DNA from: JACCTU01 sp963700495
Lineage (GTDB): Bacteria > Actinomycetota > Thermoleophilia > Gaiellales > Gaiellaceae
Length of the DNA stretch: 64,000 nt
Assembly (NCBI GenBank): GCA_963700495.1
Contig: CAVOXT010000001.1
Location: 1-64,000, forward strand
Direction: 5' to 3'
A program made the position numbers and the translations under genes. The notes beneath the pieces are model-generated. The model was not told the DNA's origin. It worked only from the letters and a program-made list of their open reading frames with translations, and searched no databases. Below, piece by piece: positions 53,076 to 61,493 of the stretch (positions are counted from its first letter, which is position 1; the number at the start of each line of letters is the position of its first letter).

Positions 53076-53444
53076 GTGACGCGGCGAGACGAGAACATCA
53101 GCGTCGCCCGCGAGTTCGTCGCGGCGATGAGCGCTGCGGGGATCGAGCCGCCGTTCTTCTCGTTCAACGCCCCGTCGCCGCGCGCATTCGGGTGGGAGCT
53201 GATGGAGCTCAGCCTCGAGGCGGGTCAGCGCTTCGCGCTCGGCTCGGACGGGGAGGCGCACTGGTGGCACGAGCACCGGACGTGGGTCACCGACGCCGTC
53301 TACCCGCCCACGTACCACTGCACCCGCTACGCGCTCGAGGAGCTCCCGCAACTCGACGAATTCGATCCGAAGCTCGTACGCGCGGCGCTCGCGCGCCACC
53401 TGGCCGCCGCCGGCATCCAGAGTGGTGGCGCGGCCGGCACGTAA
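53076..53444 (+). CDS. Hypothetical protein in operon with the D-aminopeptidase
   Basis: 122 residues from GTG 53076 (MTRRDENISVAREFVAAMSA, then GIEPPFFSFNAPSPRAFGWE). No membrane segment or signal peptide. Trp- and His-rich middle (EAHWWHEHRTWVTD), C-terminal helices (FDPKLVRAALARHLAAAGI). I do not recognise a family. The 5-base spacing to the peptidase suggests a shared function. It ends 9 bases before the MOSC gene. Confidence 0.6.
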   Translation: MTRRDENISVAREFVAAMSAAGIEPPFFSFNAPSPRAFGWELMELSLEAGQRFALGSDGEAHWWHEHRTWVTDAVYPPTYHCTRYALEELPQLDEFDPKLVRAALARHLAAAGIQSGGAAGT

Positions 53445-53453
53445 CGTTCAGCC

Positions 53454-54229
53454 GTGCCCGCCGTATCGTGGCTCTCGGTCGCCCCGGTCAAGGGGCTGGC
53501 GCTTACGAGGCGCGAGGAGCTGACACTCGAGCCGTTCGGCGTGCTCGAGAACCGGCGCTTCCATGTGCTCGACGAGCGCGGCAGGTTCGTCAACGGGTTG
53601 ACTCGGCTCGAGCGCTCGCTCTTCGCCGTCGTGCCGGAGTGGGATCCGACAGCCGACACGCTCCGGCTCGCGTTTCCGGACGGCGAGGTCGTCGAGGGTG
53701 AGGTCGAGCTCGGCGAGCCTGTGTCGACGTGGTTCTACAACCGGGCCGAGCCGGGCAGGATCGTCGAGGGGCCGTGGGCGCAGGCTCTTTCCGAGTACGC
53801 GGTACGGGAGCTGCGGCTCGCGCGCACCGACGAGCCGGGACGCGCGGTCGACCGCACGGACGGAAGCCGTGTCGATCGTCTCCGACGAGTCGGTCGAGGA
53901 GCTCGCACGCAACGCCGGGGTCGACTCGGCCGATGCGCGCCGGTTTCGAATGTTGATCGGTGTCGCAGGCGGGGATTGCCGCACGAAGAGGACACGTGGA
54001 TCGGGCGTGACGTCCATGTCGGCGAGGTCGTCATCCGAGTGCACGAGCAGGTGGCGCGCTGCGCGATCACGACGCAGAACCCGGACACCGGCGAGCGCGA
54101 CCTCGACACGCTGCGCGTGATCAAGGAGTATCGGGGGTACGCGGCACGAAGGCTCTCGACTTCGGCGTCTTTGGCGAGGTTGTCGAACCAGGACGCGTCC
54201 GGGTGGGCGACGTCGTGCAGCCGTCGTGA
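53454..54229 (+). CDS. MOSC domain protein with N-terminal beta barrel, frameshifted
   Basis: About 258 residues. The N-terminal barrel starts MPAVSWLSVAPVKGLALTRR and has GVLENRRFHVLDERGRFVNG, the usual beta-barrel of MOSC proteins related to molybdenum cofactor sulfurases and mARC. The MOSC part is split over frames: SIVSDESVEELARNAGVDSA, RFRMLIGVAGG, then WIGRDVHVGEVVIRVHEQVA and RCAITTQNPDTGERD (conserved Cys), and FGVFGEVVEPGRVRVGDVVQ before TGA at 54,229. Frame changes near 53,868, 53,975 and 54,150. Function in sulfur or N-hydroxyl chemistry is inferred. A GGGGTCTGACCCC repeat begins 8 bases after the stop. Confidence 0.75.
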
Positions 54230-54236
54230 GCGGTCC

Positions 54237-54361
54237 GGGGTCTGACCCCGATGTGTGGACACTTCGCGACGCTTTCTCCAGTGGTCGCCGGTCGGTGCTG
54301 CTTTCAGAGCGGCGGCTGTGCACTTCCGGCTGTGGAACGTCTGTGACAGGGGTCTGACCCC
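54237..54361. repeat. Pair of GGGGTCTGACCCC repeats bounding about 100 bases
   Basis: The 13-mer GGGGTCTGACCCC, itself nearly palindromic, occurs at 54,237-54,249 and 54,349-54,361. The 99 bases between have no reading frame. Similar GGGGTCAGACCCC-like motifs are known as dispersed REP-type repeats in many GC-rich bacteria. The second copy ends 3 bases before the ATG of the aminotransferase and takes the place of its ribosome site. Confidence 0.7.
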
Positions 54362-54364
54362 GAA

Positions 54365-55441
54365 ATGCGTGACCGGTTCCCGATCCTGTCGCGGCTGACC
54401 TACCTCAACAGCTGCTCCCAGGGCGCGCTCTCCGTCGACGTGCGCGAGGCGTACGGAAGCTATCTGCGCGACTGGGAGGAGCTCGGGTCGCCGTGGGAGC
54501 TCTGGGACGAGAAGACGAACGAGGTGCGCGGCGCGTTCGCGGGGCTCATCGGCGCCGAGCCGGGGGACGTCGCGGTCACGACCTCGCTCTCGGCCGCGGT
54601 GAGCGCGCTCGCAAGCGGGCTCCGCTTCGACCGCGGACGCTCGAAGGTCGTGCTCTCCGAGGTCGAGTTCCCGACGGTCGGCCAGATCTGGCACGCACAG
54701 GAGGAACGCGGCGCTCAGGTCGTCCACACCAGCGACTTCGAGTCGGCGATCGACGACCAGACGCTGCTCGTCTCGCTCACGCACGTGAGCTATCGCACCG
54801 GCGAGCGGCTTCCGGTCGACGAGGTCACTCGTGCGGCGCACGAGCACGGCGCGCTCGTGCTGCTCGACGCCTACCAGTCGGCGGGCGCGCTGCCGCTCGA
54901 CGTGCACGTGCTCGACGTCGATTTCCTGGCCGCGGGCACGGTCAAGTACCTGCTCGGCTCGCCGGGCCTCGCGTTCCTCTATGCGCGCCGAGATCTGGTC
55001 GAAGGGATCCGCCCGACTGCGACCGGCTGGTTCGCCGACGCCGACGTGTTCGCGATGGACGACCGCGACTACTCGCCAGCGCCGACCGCCGCACGCTTCC
55101 AGTCGGGGACTCCGCCCGTTCCGAACGTCTACGCAGGCCTTGCCGGGCTCCGCCTCGTCGAGGAGGCAGGCGTCGATCGAACCGCCGCGCACGTCGCGGC
55201 GCTCACCGCCGCGTTCGCCGAAGGCGTCCGAGCACAGGGTCGCGCCGTCGTCACGCCGCCCGACCACGGAGCGCTCGTCTGCGTCGAGGTCGACGATCCC
55301 GCCGCGGCGGTCGATCGGCTCCAGGAGCGCGGGGTGGTGACGTCGTGGCGTGACCGCAGCGTCCGTTTCTCCTTCCACTTCTACAACGACGAGTCCGACG
55401 TCGAGGCAGCGCTCGCGGCGCTCGGGCCGGCTCCTGTTTGA
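54365..55441 (+). CDS. Class V aminotransferase (cysteine desulfurase/isopenicillin epimerase-like)
   Basis: 358 residues, PLP fold type I. YLNSCSQGALSVDVREAYGS is the N-terminal substrate loop, VAVTTSLSAAVSALASGL the phosphate loop, ALVLLDAYQSAGALPLDVHV gives the PLP-binding Asp and Gln, and FLAAGTVKYLLGSPGLAFLY carries the Schiff-base Lys. The C-terminal FHFYNDESDVEAALAAL is typical. Similar proteins include kynureninase-like and egtE-type lyases; I cannot choose. ATG 54365 directly follows a repeat, with no Shine-Dalgarno, so translation may be leaderless or coupled. Its stop TGA overlaps the sigma-factor ATG by one base. Confidence 0.85.
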   Translation: MRDRFPILSRLTYLNSCSQGALSVDVREAYGSYLRDWEELGSPWELWDEKTNEVRGAFAGLIGAEPGDVAVTTSLSAAVSALASGLRFDRGRSKVVLSEVEFPTVGQIWHAQEERGAQVVHTSDFESAIDDQTLLVSLTHVSYRTGERLPVDEVTRAAHEHGALVLLDAYQSAGALPLDVHVLDVDFLAAGTVKYLLGSPGLAFLYARRDLVEGIRPTATGWFADADVFAMDDRDYSPAPTAARFQSGTPPVPNVYAGLAGLRLVEEAGVDRTAAHVAALTAAFAEGVRAQGRAVVTPPDHGALVCVEVDDPAAAVDRLQERGVVTSWRDRSVRFSFHFYNDESDVEAALAALGPAPV

Positions 55442-55992
55442 TGTCCACCGTGGTGAACGAAGCGGAGCTGATCGCGCGCTGTAAGGCGGGCGACCCCGAT
55501 GCCTGGCGCGAGCTCGTCGAGCGCTACGCGCGCTACGTCTATGCGATCACGCACGCGTTCCGCCTGCCCGAGCCCGACGCCGAGGACGTCTTTCAGGAGA
55601 CCTTCGCCCGTGCGTACGAGCGGCTGCACACGCTACGAGATGACGACGCTTTCCGGCCGTGGCTCGCGTCGCTGACGAGGAGGCTTTGCATCGACAAGCT
55701 CCGCGCCAACGCGCGCGAGGAGCCGCTCGAGGACCCCGAGGCGGAGCCCGGCGAGGACTCACTCGAGGAGCTGACGATGGCGTTCGACCTTCACGCCGCG
55801 CTCGCCGAGCTTCCCGAGCGCTGCCGCGAGATCCTCGACCGCTTCTTCGCCCAGGACGAGAGCTACCGCACGATCGCGGAAGCCCTCGATCTGCCGTCCG
55901 GCACGATCGCGAGCCGCATCTCCCGCTGCCTCGCCCGGCTGAGAGATCAGCTCGGGGAAGAAAACGAGCCCGAGCCCCGTCTGGAGGGTTGA
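55441..55992 (+). CDS. ECF-type RNA polymerase sigma factor
   Basis: 183 residues. Region 2 (CKAGDPDAWRELVERYARYV, PDAEDVFQETFARAYERL) binds core RNA polymerase and the -10 element. Region 4 (LAELPERCREILDRFFAQDE, then YRTIAEALDLPSGTIASRIS and RCLARLRDQL) has the HTH. No region 3 or 1.1. The ATG overlaps the aminotransferase stop and the TGA overlaps the next ATG, so three genes form one coupled unit. An anti-sigma factor is expected next; the gene there lacks a membrane helix and CxxC. Confidence 0.9.
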   Translation: MSTVVNEAELIARCKAGDPDAWRELVERYARYVYAITHAFRLPEPDAEDVFQETFARAYERLHTLRDDDAFRPWLASLTRRLCIDKLRANAREEPLEDPEAEPGEDSLEELTMAFDLHAALAELPERCREILDRFFAQDESYRTIAEALDLPSGTIASRISRCLARLRDQLGEENEPEPRLEG

Positions 55993-56246
55993 TGTATCTC
56001 CATCCTGAAGAACGCCTGGCCGAGCTCCTCCGCCTGCTTCCGCCCGCCCCTCGCGGCTGGGTCGAGGCGGCGCAGGAGCTTCCACTCGCCAGGCAGGGCC
56101 TCGACCGCCTCGTGGCGCGGGCCGAGGCCGATGCGCGCTTCCGCGAGCTGCTGATCGCCGATCTCGAAGCTGCTTTCGCCCAAGAAGGCGTCGAGCCAGG
56201 CCCTGCAGCCGTGGAAAACGTCCGGAGGCGGCTCTCTCTCCCCTAG
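55992..56246 (+). CDS. Small soluble protein coupled to the ECF sigma factor
   Basis: 84 residues: MYLHPEERLAELLRLLPPAP, then GWVEAAQELPLARQGLDRLV and EPGPAAVENVRRRLSLP. Helical and acidic, no cysteine and no membrane helix. The ATG shares one base with the sigma factor stop. Position suggests a cognate regulator of the sigma factor, but it lacks the zinc-binding anti-sigma motif (HxxxCxxC). Function not assigned. Confidence 0.7.
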   Translation: MYLHPEERLAELLRLLPPAPRGWVEAAQELPLARQGLDRLVARAEADARFRELLIADLEAAFAQEGVEPGPAAVENVRRRLSLP

Positions 56247-56278
56247 TCGCCGGTCTCGGACACTGAGAGAATGCGGGC

Positions 56279-56860
56279 ATGTCCCGCCTGCACGAACTCA
56301 GCGTCCGGGACCTTCTGGACGAGATCGCATCCGAGGCCCCGACTCCGGCAGGCGGTGCTCTGGCGGCGCTCACCGGCGCGATGGCGGCGGGCCTCGTCGA
56401 GATGGCCGCGCGCAACTCGCCGGAGTGGGAGCTGCGGGGAGCGGCGATCGCTCAGGCGAGGATCCTCCGCGAGCGGCTCATGGAGCTCGCGCCCTTGAAC
56501 GACGAGGTCTACGAGCACGCGCTCGCGGCGCTCACTCTTCCGAACGCCGTCGACAGCGACTCGAAGAACGAGCTGATCGGGTCGTCGCTCGAGCGGGCGG
56601 CCGCGTTCCCGCTCGCCATCGCGGAGTCGGCGTCGAACGTCGCGGAACTCGCCGCGGTCGTCTCGGAGGACGGCGCGCCGACCTCCCGCGCCGACGCAGC
56701 CGCCGCCGCGATGCTCGCCCTCGGAGCCACCCGCGCTGCAGCGCACCTCGTCGAGATCAATCTCGGCGTGCTCGAGAACGACGAGCGACTGCACCGCGCG
56801 ACGCGCCTCGCTGCAGACGCGGCGGCGGCGTCGGCGCGGACGCTCGCAACCGTCGGCTAG
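56279..56860 (+). CDS. Cyclodeaminase/cyclohydrolase family protein (FTCD C-terminal domain-like)
   Basis: 193 residues, all-helical. SVRDLLDEIASEAPTPAGGA, then LAALTGAMAAGLVEMAARNS, matches the FTCD_C N-terminal helices with the TPGGG-like turn (here TPAGG). FPLAIAESASNVAELAAVVS and SRADAAAAAMLALGATRAAA are the later conserved helices that lie in the folate pocket. These proteins act on formimino- or methenyl-tetrahydrofolate. The location two genes from a methionine-folate gene is suggestive only. It is convergent with valS, 4 bases apart. Confidence 0.85.
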   Translation: MSRLHELSVRDLLDEIASEAPTPAGGALAALTGAMAAGLVEMAARNSPEWELRGAAIAQARILRERLMELAPLNDEVYEHALAALTLPNAVDSDSKNELIGSSLERAAAFPLAIAESASNVAELAAVVSEDGAPTSRADAAAAAMLALGATRAAAHLVEINLGVLENDERLHRATRLAADAAAASARTLATVG

Positions 56861-56864
56861 CACC

Positions 56865-59279
56865 TCAACCCTCGAGCGCGCGCAACTCCCGCTCGTAGCG
56901 CGCGAGCTTCTCGCGCTCCGCGTCGACCACATCCGGCGCGGCGTTCTCGACGAAGCGCTCGTTCGCAAGCATCCGCTGAGAGCGCTCGACCTCCTTGCGC
57001 AGCCGCTCGATCTCTATCTGCGCGTTGCCGTTCGCTTTCACGCGCTCCGGCCGGACGACCGACTCGAAGATGCGCCGCTCGTCGTCGTCCAGGTCGACCT
57101 GGACCTGGCTGCGCCGGAAGATCGCCGCCGCGTCCTGAACCCGCTCCAGCGCACCTCCGTCGTCCGCGAAGCGCGGGTCCGGGCCCGGCCACTCGGCCGC
57201 GATCAGGCGTGAGGTGCGGTCGGGGAGGTTCGACCAGATCTCCTCGGTGACGTGCGGCATCACCGGGTGGAGGAGCTCGATCAGCCGCTCGAGCGCGGCG
57301 AGCGCGGTCGCGCGGGCATCCTCGTCTCCGTCGTACAGACGCGGCTTGATCGCCTCGGCGTACCAGTCGCAGAAGTCGTCGAACGTGACCCGGTAGAGCG
57401 TGTTCACGGTGCCGGCGAAGTCGAACGCATCGAGCTCGCGGTCCACGTGGCCGCGGGCAGCGTCGAGCCGCGCCAGGATCCAGCGTTCCTCGACGCTCGT
57501 GGGGCGCACGTCCGGCGTCGTGTCGCCCGTGTTCGAGAGGATCAGCCGCGCCACGTTCCAGAGCTTGTTCGCGAGCTTGCGGCCCTCCTCGATCATCCCC
57601 ACGTTGAAGCGGACGTCCTGCGTCGACGACATCTTCAGCAGGCCGTAGCGCGTGGCATCGGCGCCGTGCGACCCGATCACGTCGAGCGGATCGATCCCGG
57701 TACCGAGGCTCTTCGACATCCGCCGCCCGTCCGGTGCCTGGATCGTCGAGTGGATGAGCACGTCGGCGAACGGCACCTCGCCCATCAGCTCGATCCCGGC
57801 CATGATCATGCGCGTCTCCCAGAGGAAGATGATCCCGCGGTCGGTCGCGTTGACGTCGTTGGGGTAGAAGTACTCGAGGTCCGGCGTCTTCTCCGGCCAG
57901 CCGAGCGTCGCGAACGGCCAGAGCGCCGACGAGAACCACGTGTCGAGCACGTCCTCATCCTGCGTCAGGTCGTTCGAGCCGCACTCGGCGCAGGCGGCCG
58001 GCTCGGACTCGGCCACCGTCATGTGTCCGTCCGGGCAGTACCAGACGGGGATCCGGTGGCCCCACCAGATCTGGCGTGAGATGCACCACGGGCGGATGTT
58101 GTCCAGCCAGTTGAGCGCGACCTCGTTCTGCTGCTCGGGCGCGAACCGGACGCGGCCGGAGCGGATCGCGGCCGCGGCGGACTCAGCCATCGGCTTCATC
58201 TCGACCCACCACTGGAGCGTGATCAGCGGCTCGATCCGCGTTCCGCAGCGGTCGCAGTGTCCGACCGCGTGGCGGTACGGCTCCTGCTGCTCGAGGAGAC
58301 CCTGCTCGCGCAGTCGCTCGACGATGCGCTCGTTTGCCTCTTCCTGCGACCGCCCCGCGAACTCGCCCGCGTCCTCGTTCATGCGGCCGTCGAGCCCGAT
58401 CACGGTGAGCTCCTCGAGCCCGTGGTCCCGGCCGATATCGAAGTCCAGCGGGTCGTGGCCGGGCGTGATCTTGAGCGCGCCTGTGCCGAACTGCGTCTCC
58501 ACGCGCTCGTCCCCGACGATCGGCACGCGGCGCTCGACGATCGGCACGATCGCGTCCGCGCCGATCAGGTGCTTGTAGCGCTCGTCGTTCGGATTGACGG
58601 CGACGCCGGTGTCGGCGAGCATCGTCGCCGGGCGTACGGTCGCGATCGTGACGTGTCCGGAGCCGTCGGCCAGCGGGTAGCGGATCCAGGTGAGCGTGTC
58701 GTCGACGTCGACGTGGTTCACCTCGAGGTCGGAGATCGCCGACGCGCAGCGGGGGCACCAGTTGACGATCCGGTTCGCGCGGTAGATCCAGCTCTTCTCG
58801 TAGAGATGGACGAAGAAGCGCATGACGGCGCGCACGTAGCGCTCGTCCATGGTCATCCGCTCGCGGCGGTAGTCCAGTGACGCACCCATCGAGCGGAGCT
58901 GGCCCATGATCACGCCGCCGTACTTCTCGAGCCAGGCCCAGACGCGCTCGAGGAACAACTCGCGGCCGAGGTCGTGCCGCGTCAGCCCCTCCTTCGCAAG
59001 CTCGCGCTCGACGACGTTCTGCGTCGCGATTCCCGCATGGTCGTAGCCGGGCTGCCAGAGCGCGTTGAAGCCGCGCATCCGTTGCCAGCGGGTCAGCGTG
59101 TCCTGGATCGACGCGTTGAGCGCGTGGCCCATGTGCAGCTCGCCGGTGACGTTCGGCGGCGGGAACGCGATCGTGTACGGCCTGCGCGTCGGATCGACGT
59201 CGGCGTTGTAGAGGCCTTCGGCCTCCCACGTTTGTTGCCAGCGCGCCTCGACGCCCTCCGGCTTGTAGAGGGGCTCCAT
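56865..59279 (-). CDS. valS: Valyl-tRNA synthetase
   Basis: 804 residues, uninterrupted. PPPNVTGELHMGHALN contains the class I HMGH motif (about 45), RRMSKSLGTGIDP the KMSKS loop, and the editing domain CP1 is represented by TIATVRPATMLADTGVAVNP and FGTGALKITPGHDPLDFDIG. The C-terminal 70 residues (RKEVERSQRMLANERF...) form the tRNA-binding coiled coil. It charges tRNA-Val in the cytosol; a tRNA-Val(TAC) gene lies 4 kb away. Start at ATG 59279 (MEPLYKPEGVEARWQQTWEA). A promoter-like palindrome with TATACT lies just upstream. No T-box leader is present. Confidence 0.96.
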   Translation of the reverse strand: MEPLYKPEGVEARWQQTWEAEGLYNADVDPTRRPYTIAFPPPNVTGELHMGHALNASIQDTLTRWQRMRGFNALWQPGYDHAGIATQNVVERELAKEGLTRHDLGRELFLERVWAWLEKYGGVIMGQLRSMGASLDYRRERMTMDERYVRAVMRFFVHLYEKSWIYRANRIVNWCPRCASAISDLEVNHVDVDDTLTWIRYPLADGSGHVTIATVRPATMLADTGVAVNPNDERYKHLIGADAIVPIVERRVPIVGDERVETQFGTGALKITPGHDPLDFDIGRDHGLEELTVIGLDGRMNEDAGEFAGRSQEEANERIVERLREQGLLEQQEPYRHAVGHCDRCGTRIEPLITLQWWVEMKPMAESAAAAIRSGRVRFAPEQQNEVALNWLDNIRPWCISRQIWWGHRIPVWYCPDGHMTVAESEPAACAECGSNDLTQDEDVLDTWFSSALWPFATLGWPEKTPDLEYFYPNDVNATDRGIIFLWETRMIMAGIELMGEVPFADVLIHSTIQAPDGRRMSKSLGTGIDPLDVIGSHGADATRYGLLKMSSTQDVRFNVGMIEEGRKLANKLWNVARLILSNTGDTTPDVRPTSVEERWILARLDAARGHVDRELDAFDFAGTVNTLYRVTFDDFCDWYAEAIKPRLYDGDEDARATALAALERLIELLHPVMPHVTEEIWSNLPDRTSRLIAAEWPGPDPRFADDGGALERVQDAAAIFRRSQVQVDLDDDERRIFESVVRPERVKANGNAQIEIERLRKEVERSQRMLANERFVENAAPDVVDAEREKLARYERELRALEG

Positions 59280-59303
59280 CGGTCCGGTGAGGTCAGGCAG
59301 CGA

Positions 59304-59321
59304 CTATACGTTCGAGTATAG
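59304..59321 (-). promoter_or_regulatory. Palindromic promoter-like element upstream of valS
   Basis: CTATACGTTCGAGTATAG is an 18-bp inverted repeat (CTATAC/GTATAG). On the minus strand it contains TATACT, close to a -10 consensus, 25 bases before the valS start. It may be the valS promoter with a short leader, or an operator. Confidence 0.45.
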
Positions 59322-59328
59322 CCACGCC

Positions 59329-59670
59329 TCAGTCGCTGTTGCAGGGGCCGACGTAGGCGGCCGGATCGTTCGTGTCCTTGTCCTTCCAGACGTCGAGGCA
59401 GAAGCCGGTCCCGCTGTTGTACTCCCACGCCTCTTCGCCCTGGACGGTGACCTTGTGCAGCGGCTCGGCGTCGAGCACCTCCTGGGTCGGCAGGAGCTCG
59501 CTCGCAGGGTTCGTGGCCGGATCGCCCGGAGCGATCTGGATCAGCCCTTGCCGGAACGTCTCGTCGCCCATGATCTCCTTCGCCTCGCCCTCCGTGTAGC
59601 CGGCCCACTCGTCGGGGTTGCTGCCGCAGCCCGCGACAAGGACGAGACCGATGAGGAGCAGCCGTTTCAT
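59329..59670 (-). CDS. Small lipoprotein
   Basis: 113 residues. MKRLLLIGLVLVAGCGSNPD has a lipobox (LVAGC), so the mature protein would be lipid-anchored at Cys15. The rest is soluble, with EGEAKEIMGDETFRQGLIQI and a Cys pair (GFCLDVW and GPCNSD) that may form a disulfide. ATG 59670 is chosen because the ATG at 59700 would precede a poor signal. No known family. It is upstream of valS on the same strand. Confidence 0.75.
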   Translation of the reverse strand: MKRLLLIGLVLVAGCGSNPDEWAGYTEGEAKEIMGDETFRQGLIQIAPGDPATNPASELLPTQEVLDAEPLHKVTVQGEEAWEYNSGTGFCLDVWKDKDTNDPAAYVGPCNSD

Positions 59671-60087
59671 CCCGGGATTAGACGTCGCGAAGCTTGCCAA
59701 GTTGCTAGGTGGTCGGGAAGCAGTCTTAACCTCGGCCGCGCTCCAAGCGGGCTAGGGTGTCTCAACTGGCCCCGCGGCCAGAACCCCGGCCGAAAGCCCG
59801 CAATCTCCCGACGCGCCCACGGCGCGCGAGACGTAGGAGCCTAGGCAAACAGGATTCGACCCGCGGGGCCGGCATTCGTTTCGCCTGCGGTGAGCGTGCT
59901 GAGAAAGGGAGTTCGGCCTGAGTCACCGTATGGACTCAGGCCAAACCTGCCCCTGTGGTCCGGAATTCCCCGCACCCGTGTGCCTGCGAGGGGTGGAAGC
60001 TGACACCCGCGCACGTGGGGACCCCGTACCTTGACCCTATGCCTCAGATGCGAGGATTGACAGGGCTTTCGCCGTTGTCGTCGACGG
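59671..60087. other. Long intergenic region with a 10-bp hairpin, no gene seen
   Basis: About 417 bases. The only long frame (leftward, about 98 residues) is Arg/Ser/Pro-rich and not convincing. A perfect stem, GGCCTGAGTC/GACTCAGGCC, occurs at 59,915-59,942 with an 8-base loop. Further GC stems occur near 59,775-59,800 (GGCCCCGCGGCC) and 60,000-60,030. A structured RNA is possible; I could not match tmRNA, 6S, SRP or RNase P signatures. Confidence 0.4.
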
Positions 60088-60749
60088 TCATGTTTCGCTG
60101 CGGATGAAGGCGTACGCGAAGGCCGCGAGGGCGGCACCGAGGAGTGGGGCGAGCAGGTAGACCCAGATCGCGTGCAGATCGCCGGTGACGATTCCTGGGC
60201 CGAGTGAGCGGGCGGGGTTCATCGAGGCGCCGGTGATCGGTCCGCCGAACATCGCGTCAAGCCCGACGGTGGCGCCGATGGCGATCGCGGCTGCCTCGCC
60301 GACCGCCCGTGTGTCGGTAGCGACGGCCATGATCACGAACATGAGGAAGAACGAGAGGATTGCTTCCCAGAGGAACGCCTGTCCGTCCGAGCCGCTCGGG
60401 AAGGTCGCTCCGACGTGCGCGATGTTGCCGAGTGATGCCGCGCAGGATCGCGGCGGCGATCAGCGCGCCGGCGAGCTGGGCCACCCAGTAGAGCGGAACC
60501 TGGCGTCGTGGGAAGTGCCGTGCGAGCGCGAACGAGAGCGTCACGGCTGGGTTGAAGTGGGCACCGGAGACGTGCCCGACGGCGTAGATCATGGCCATGA
60601 TCACGAGCCCGAACGTGATTGCCACGCCGACGTGGCCGAGCGCGCTCGTCTTCTCGATCGACCATGATCGCGCCGCAGCCGGCGAAGACGAGCGCGAACG
60701 TCCCGATCGCTTCCGCGACCAGGGCCCGCGCCAGCGGGAGCGATCTCAA
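60088..60749 (-). CDS. Aquaporin-family channel linked to arsenate reductase (AqpS-like), frameshifted
   Basis: About 220 residues. LARALVAEAIGTFALVFAGC is helix 1, GHVSGAHFNPAVTLSFALAR the first NPA, GLDAMFGGPITGASMNPARS the second NPA (split into frames). Frame changes near 60,645 and 60,435. The TTG start (60,747-60,749) overlaps the TGA of the arsC gene (TTGA), which shows translational coupling. In several bacteria an aquaglyceroporin in the ars operon releases arsenite made by ArsC; that role is inferred from the linkage. It is distinct from the MIP gene at 38.3 kb. Confidence 0.82.
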
Positions 60750-61404
60750 TTGTTGGAGGGCAGTAGTTCGCCGATCAGCGTCAGCACGCGCGTGTCGAGC
60801 TCGTCGCGGATCCTGCGGACGGTCTCGATGTCCTGGCCGGCCGGGTCGTCGAGCTCCCAGTCCTCGTAGCTTCTTGCCGGGGTAGATCGGGCAGGCATCG
60901 CCGCACCCCATCGTGATCACGACGTCGGCTGCGCGCACGACCTCATCGGTGAGCGGCTTCGGGAACTCCTCGCTCATGTCGACGCCGAGCTCGGTCATGG
61001 CCTCGATGACGGCCGGGTTGATCTGCTCGCCCGGGTCGCTGCCGGCCGAGCGGACGTGGATCCGACCCTGCGAGCGGAGCTTGACCAGACCGGCCGCCAT
61101 CTGGCTGCGGCCGGCGTTGTGCACGCAGACGAACAGGACTTCCGGCTGCTCCTTGGCGATCATGCCCTCGGCCTGCCCGAGCGCCTTCAGGCGCTCACGG
61201 GCGAAGCGGTGCGCCAGCACCGGCACGAAGACGTTGATGCTCGCCGCCGCCCAGCAGGTCGGTCGACTCGGCGATGTAGCGGGCGATCGTCTCCGGCGAG
61301 AAGATGCCGGCGAACTCGTGCTGCAGCGCCTCGGCCGCCCGCTCGACGTGCAGGCGTGTGACGGGATCGAGAACCTCGAGACTCTCGAGACCCTTGTCTT
61401 CCAT
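60746..61404 (-). CDS. arsC: Arsenate reductase, low-molecular-weight phosphatase type with N-terminal dimerisation domain, frameshifted
   Basis: About 219 residues. The N-terminal 75 residues (VTRLHVERAAEALQHEFAGI, then NVFVPVLAHRFARERLKALG) form the three-helix bundle seen before ArsC in actinobacteria. The catalytic domain has LFVCVHNAGRSQMAAGLVKL (CX5R phosphate loop), HVRSAGSDPGEQINPAVIEA, DVVITMGCGDACPIYPGK (second and third redox Cys) and, after a frame change near 60,870, DWELDDPAGQDIETVRRIRD. Another frame change is near 61,240. ATG 61404 is supported by GAGGAGG 5 bases upstream. It reduces arsenate to arsenite, probably with mycothiol or thioredoxin. It is divergent from arsR. Confidence 0.88.
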
Positions 61405-61461
61405 GATCGCCTCCTCGGCCATCGACGGGGATCGATTCGCGACTGGATGATTGCAGGCATC

Positions 61462-61483
61462 ATCGATTGCTGTCAATATCGAT
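61462..61483. promoter_or_regulatory. Candidate ArsR operator (ATCGATTGCTGTCAATATCGAT)
   Basis: A 22-base imperfect dyad (ATCGAT...ATCGAT with inner ATTG/CAAT) lies between the divergent arsC and arsR starts, 58 bases and 11 bases away respectively. ArsR/SmtB proteins typically bind such AT-rich 12-2-12-like dyads. Confidence 0.5.
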
Positions 61484-61493
61484 TTCTGCGAAT

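Noticed and set aside
59280..59330. T-box leader for valS
   Set aside because: The space is about 50 bases and lacks the T-box sequence and specifier stem.
59851..59870. GGATTCGACCCG resembling the start of tmRNA
   Set aside because: No tRNA-like T-arm end, no resume codon/tag frame and no pairing acceptor strand within 400 bases.
59841..60137. Leftward 98-codon frame in the long intergenic gap
   Set aside because: Arg/Ser/Pro-rich with no ribosome site; overlaps stable stems that are better explained as RNA structure.
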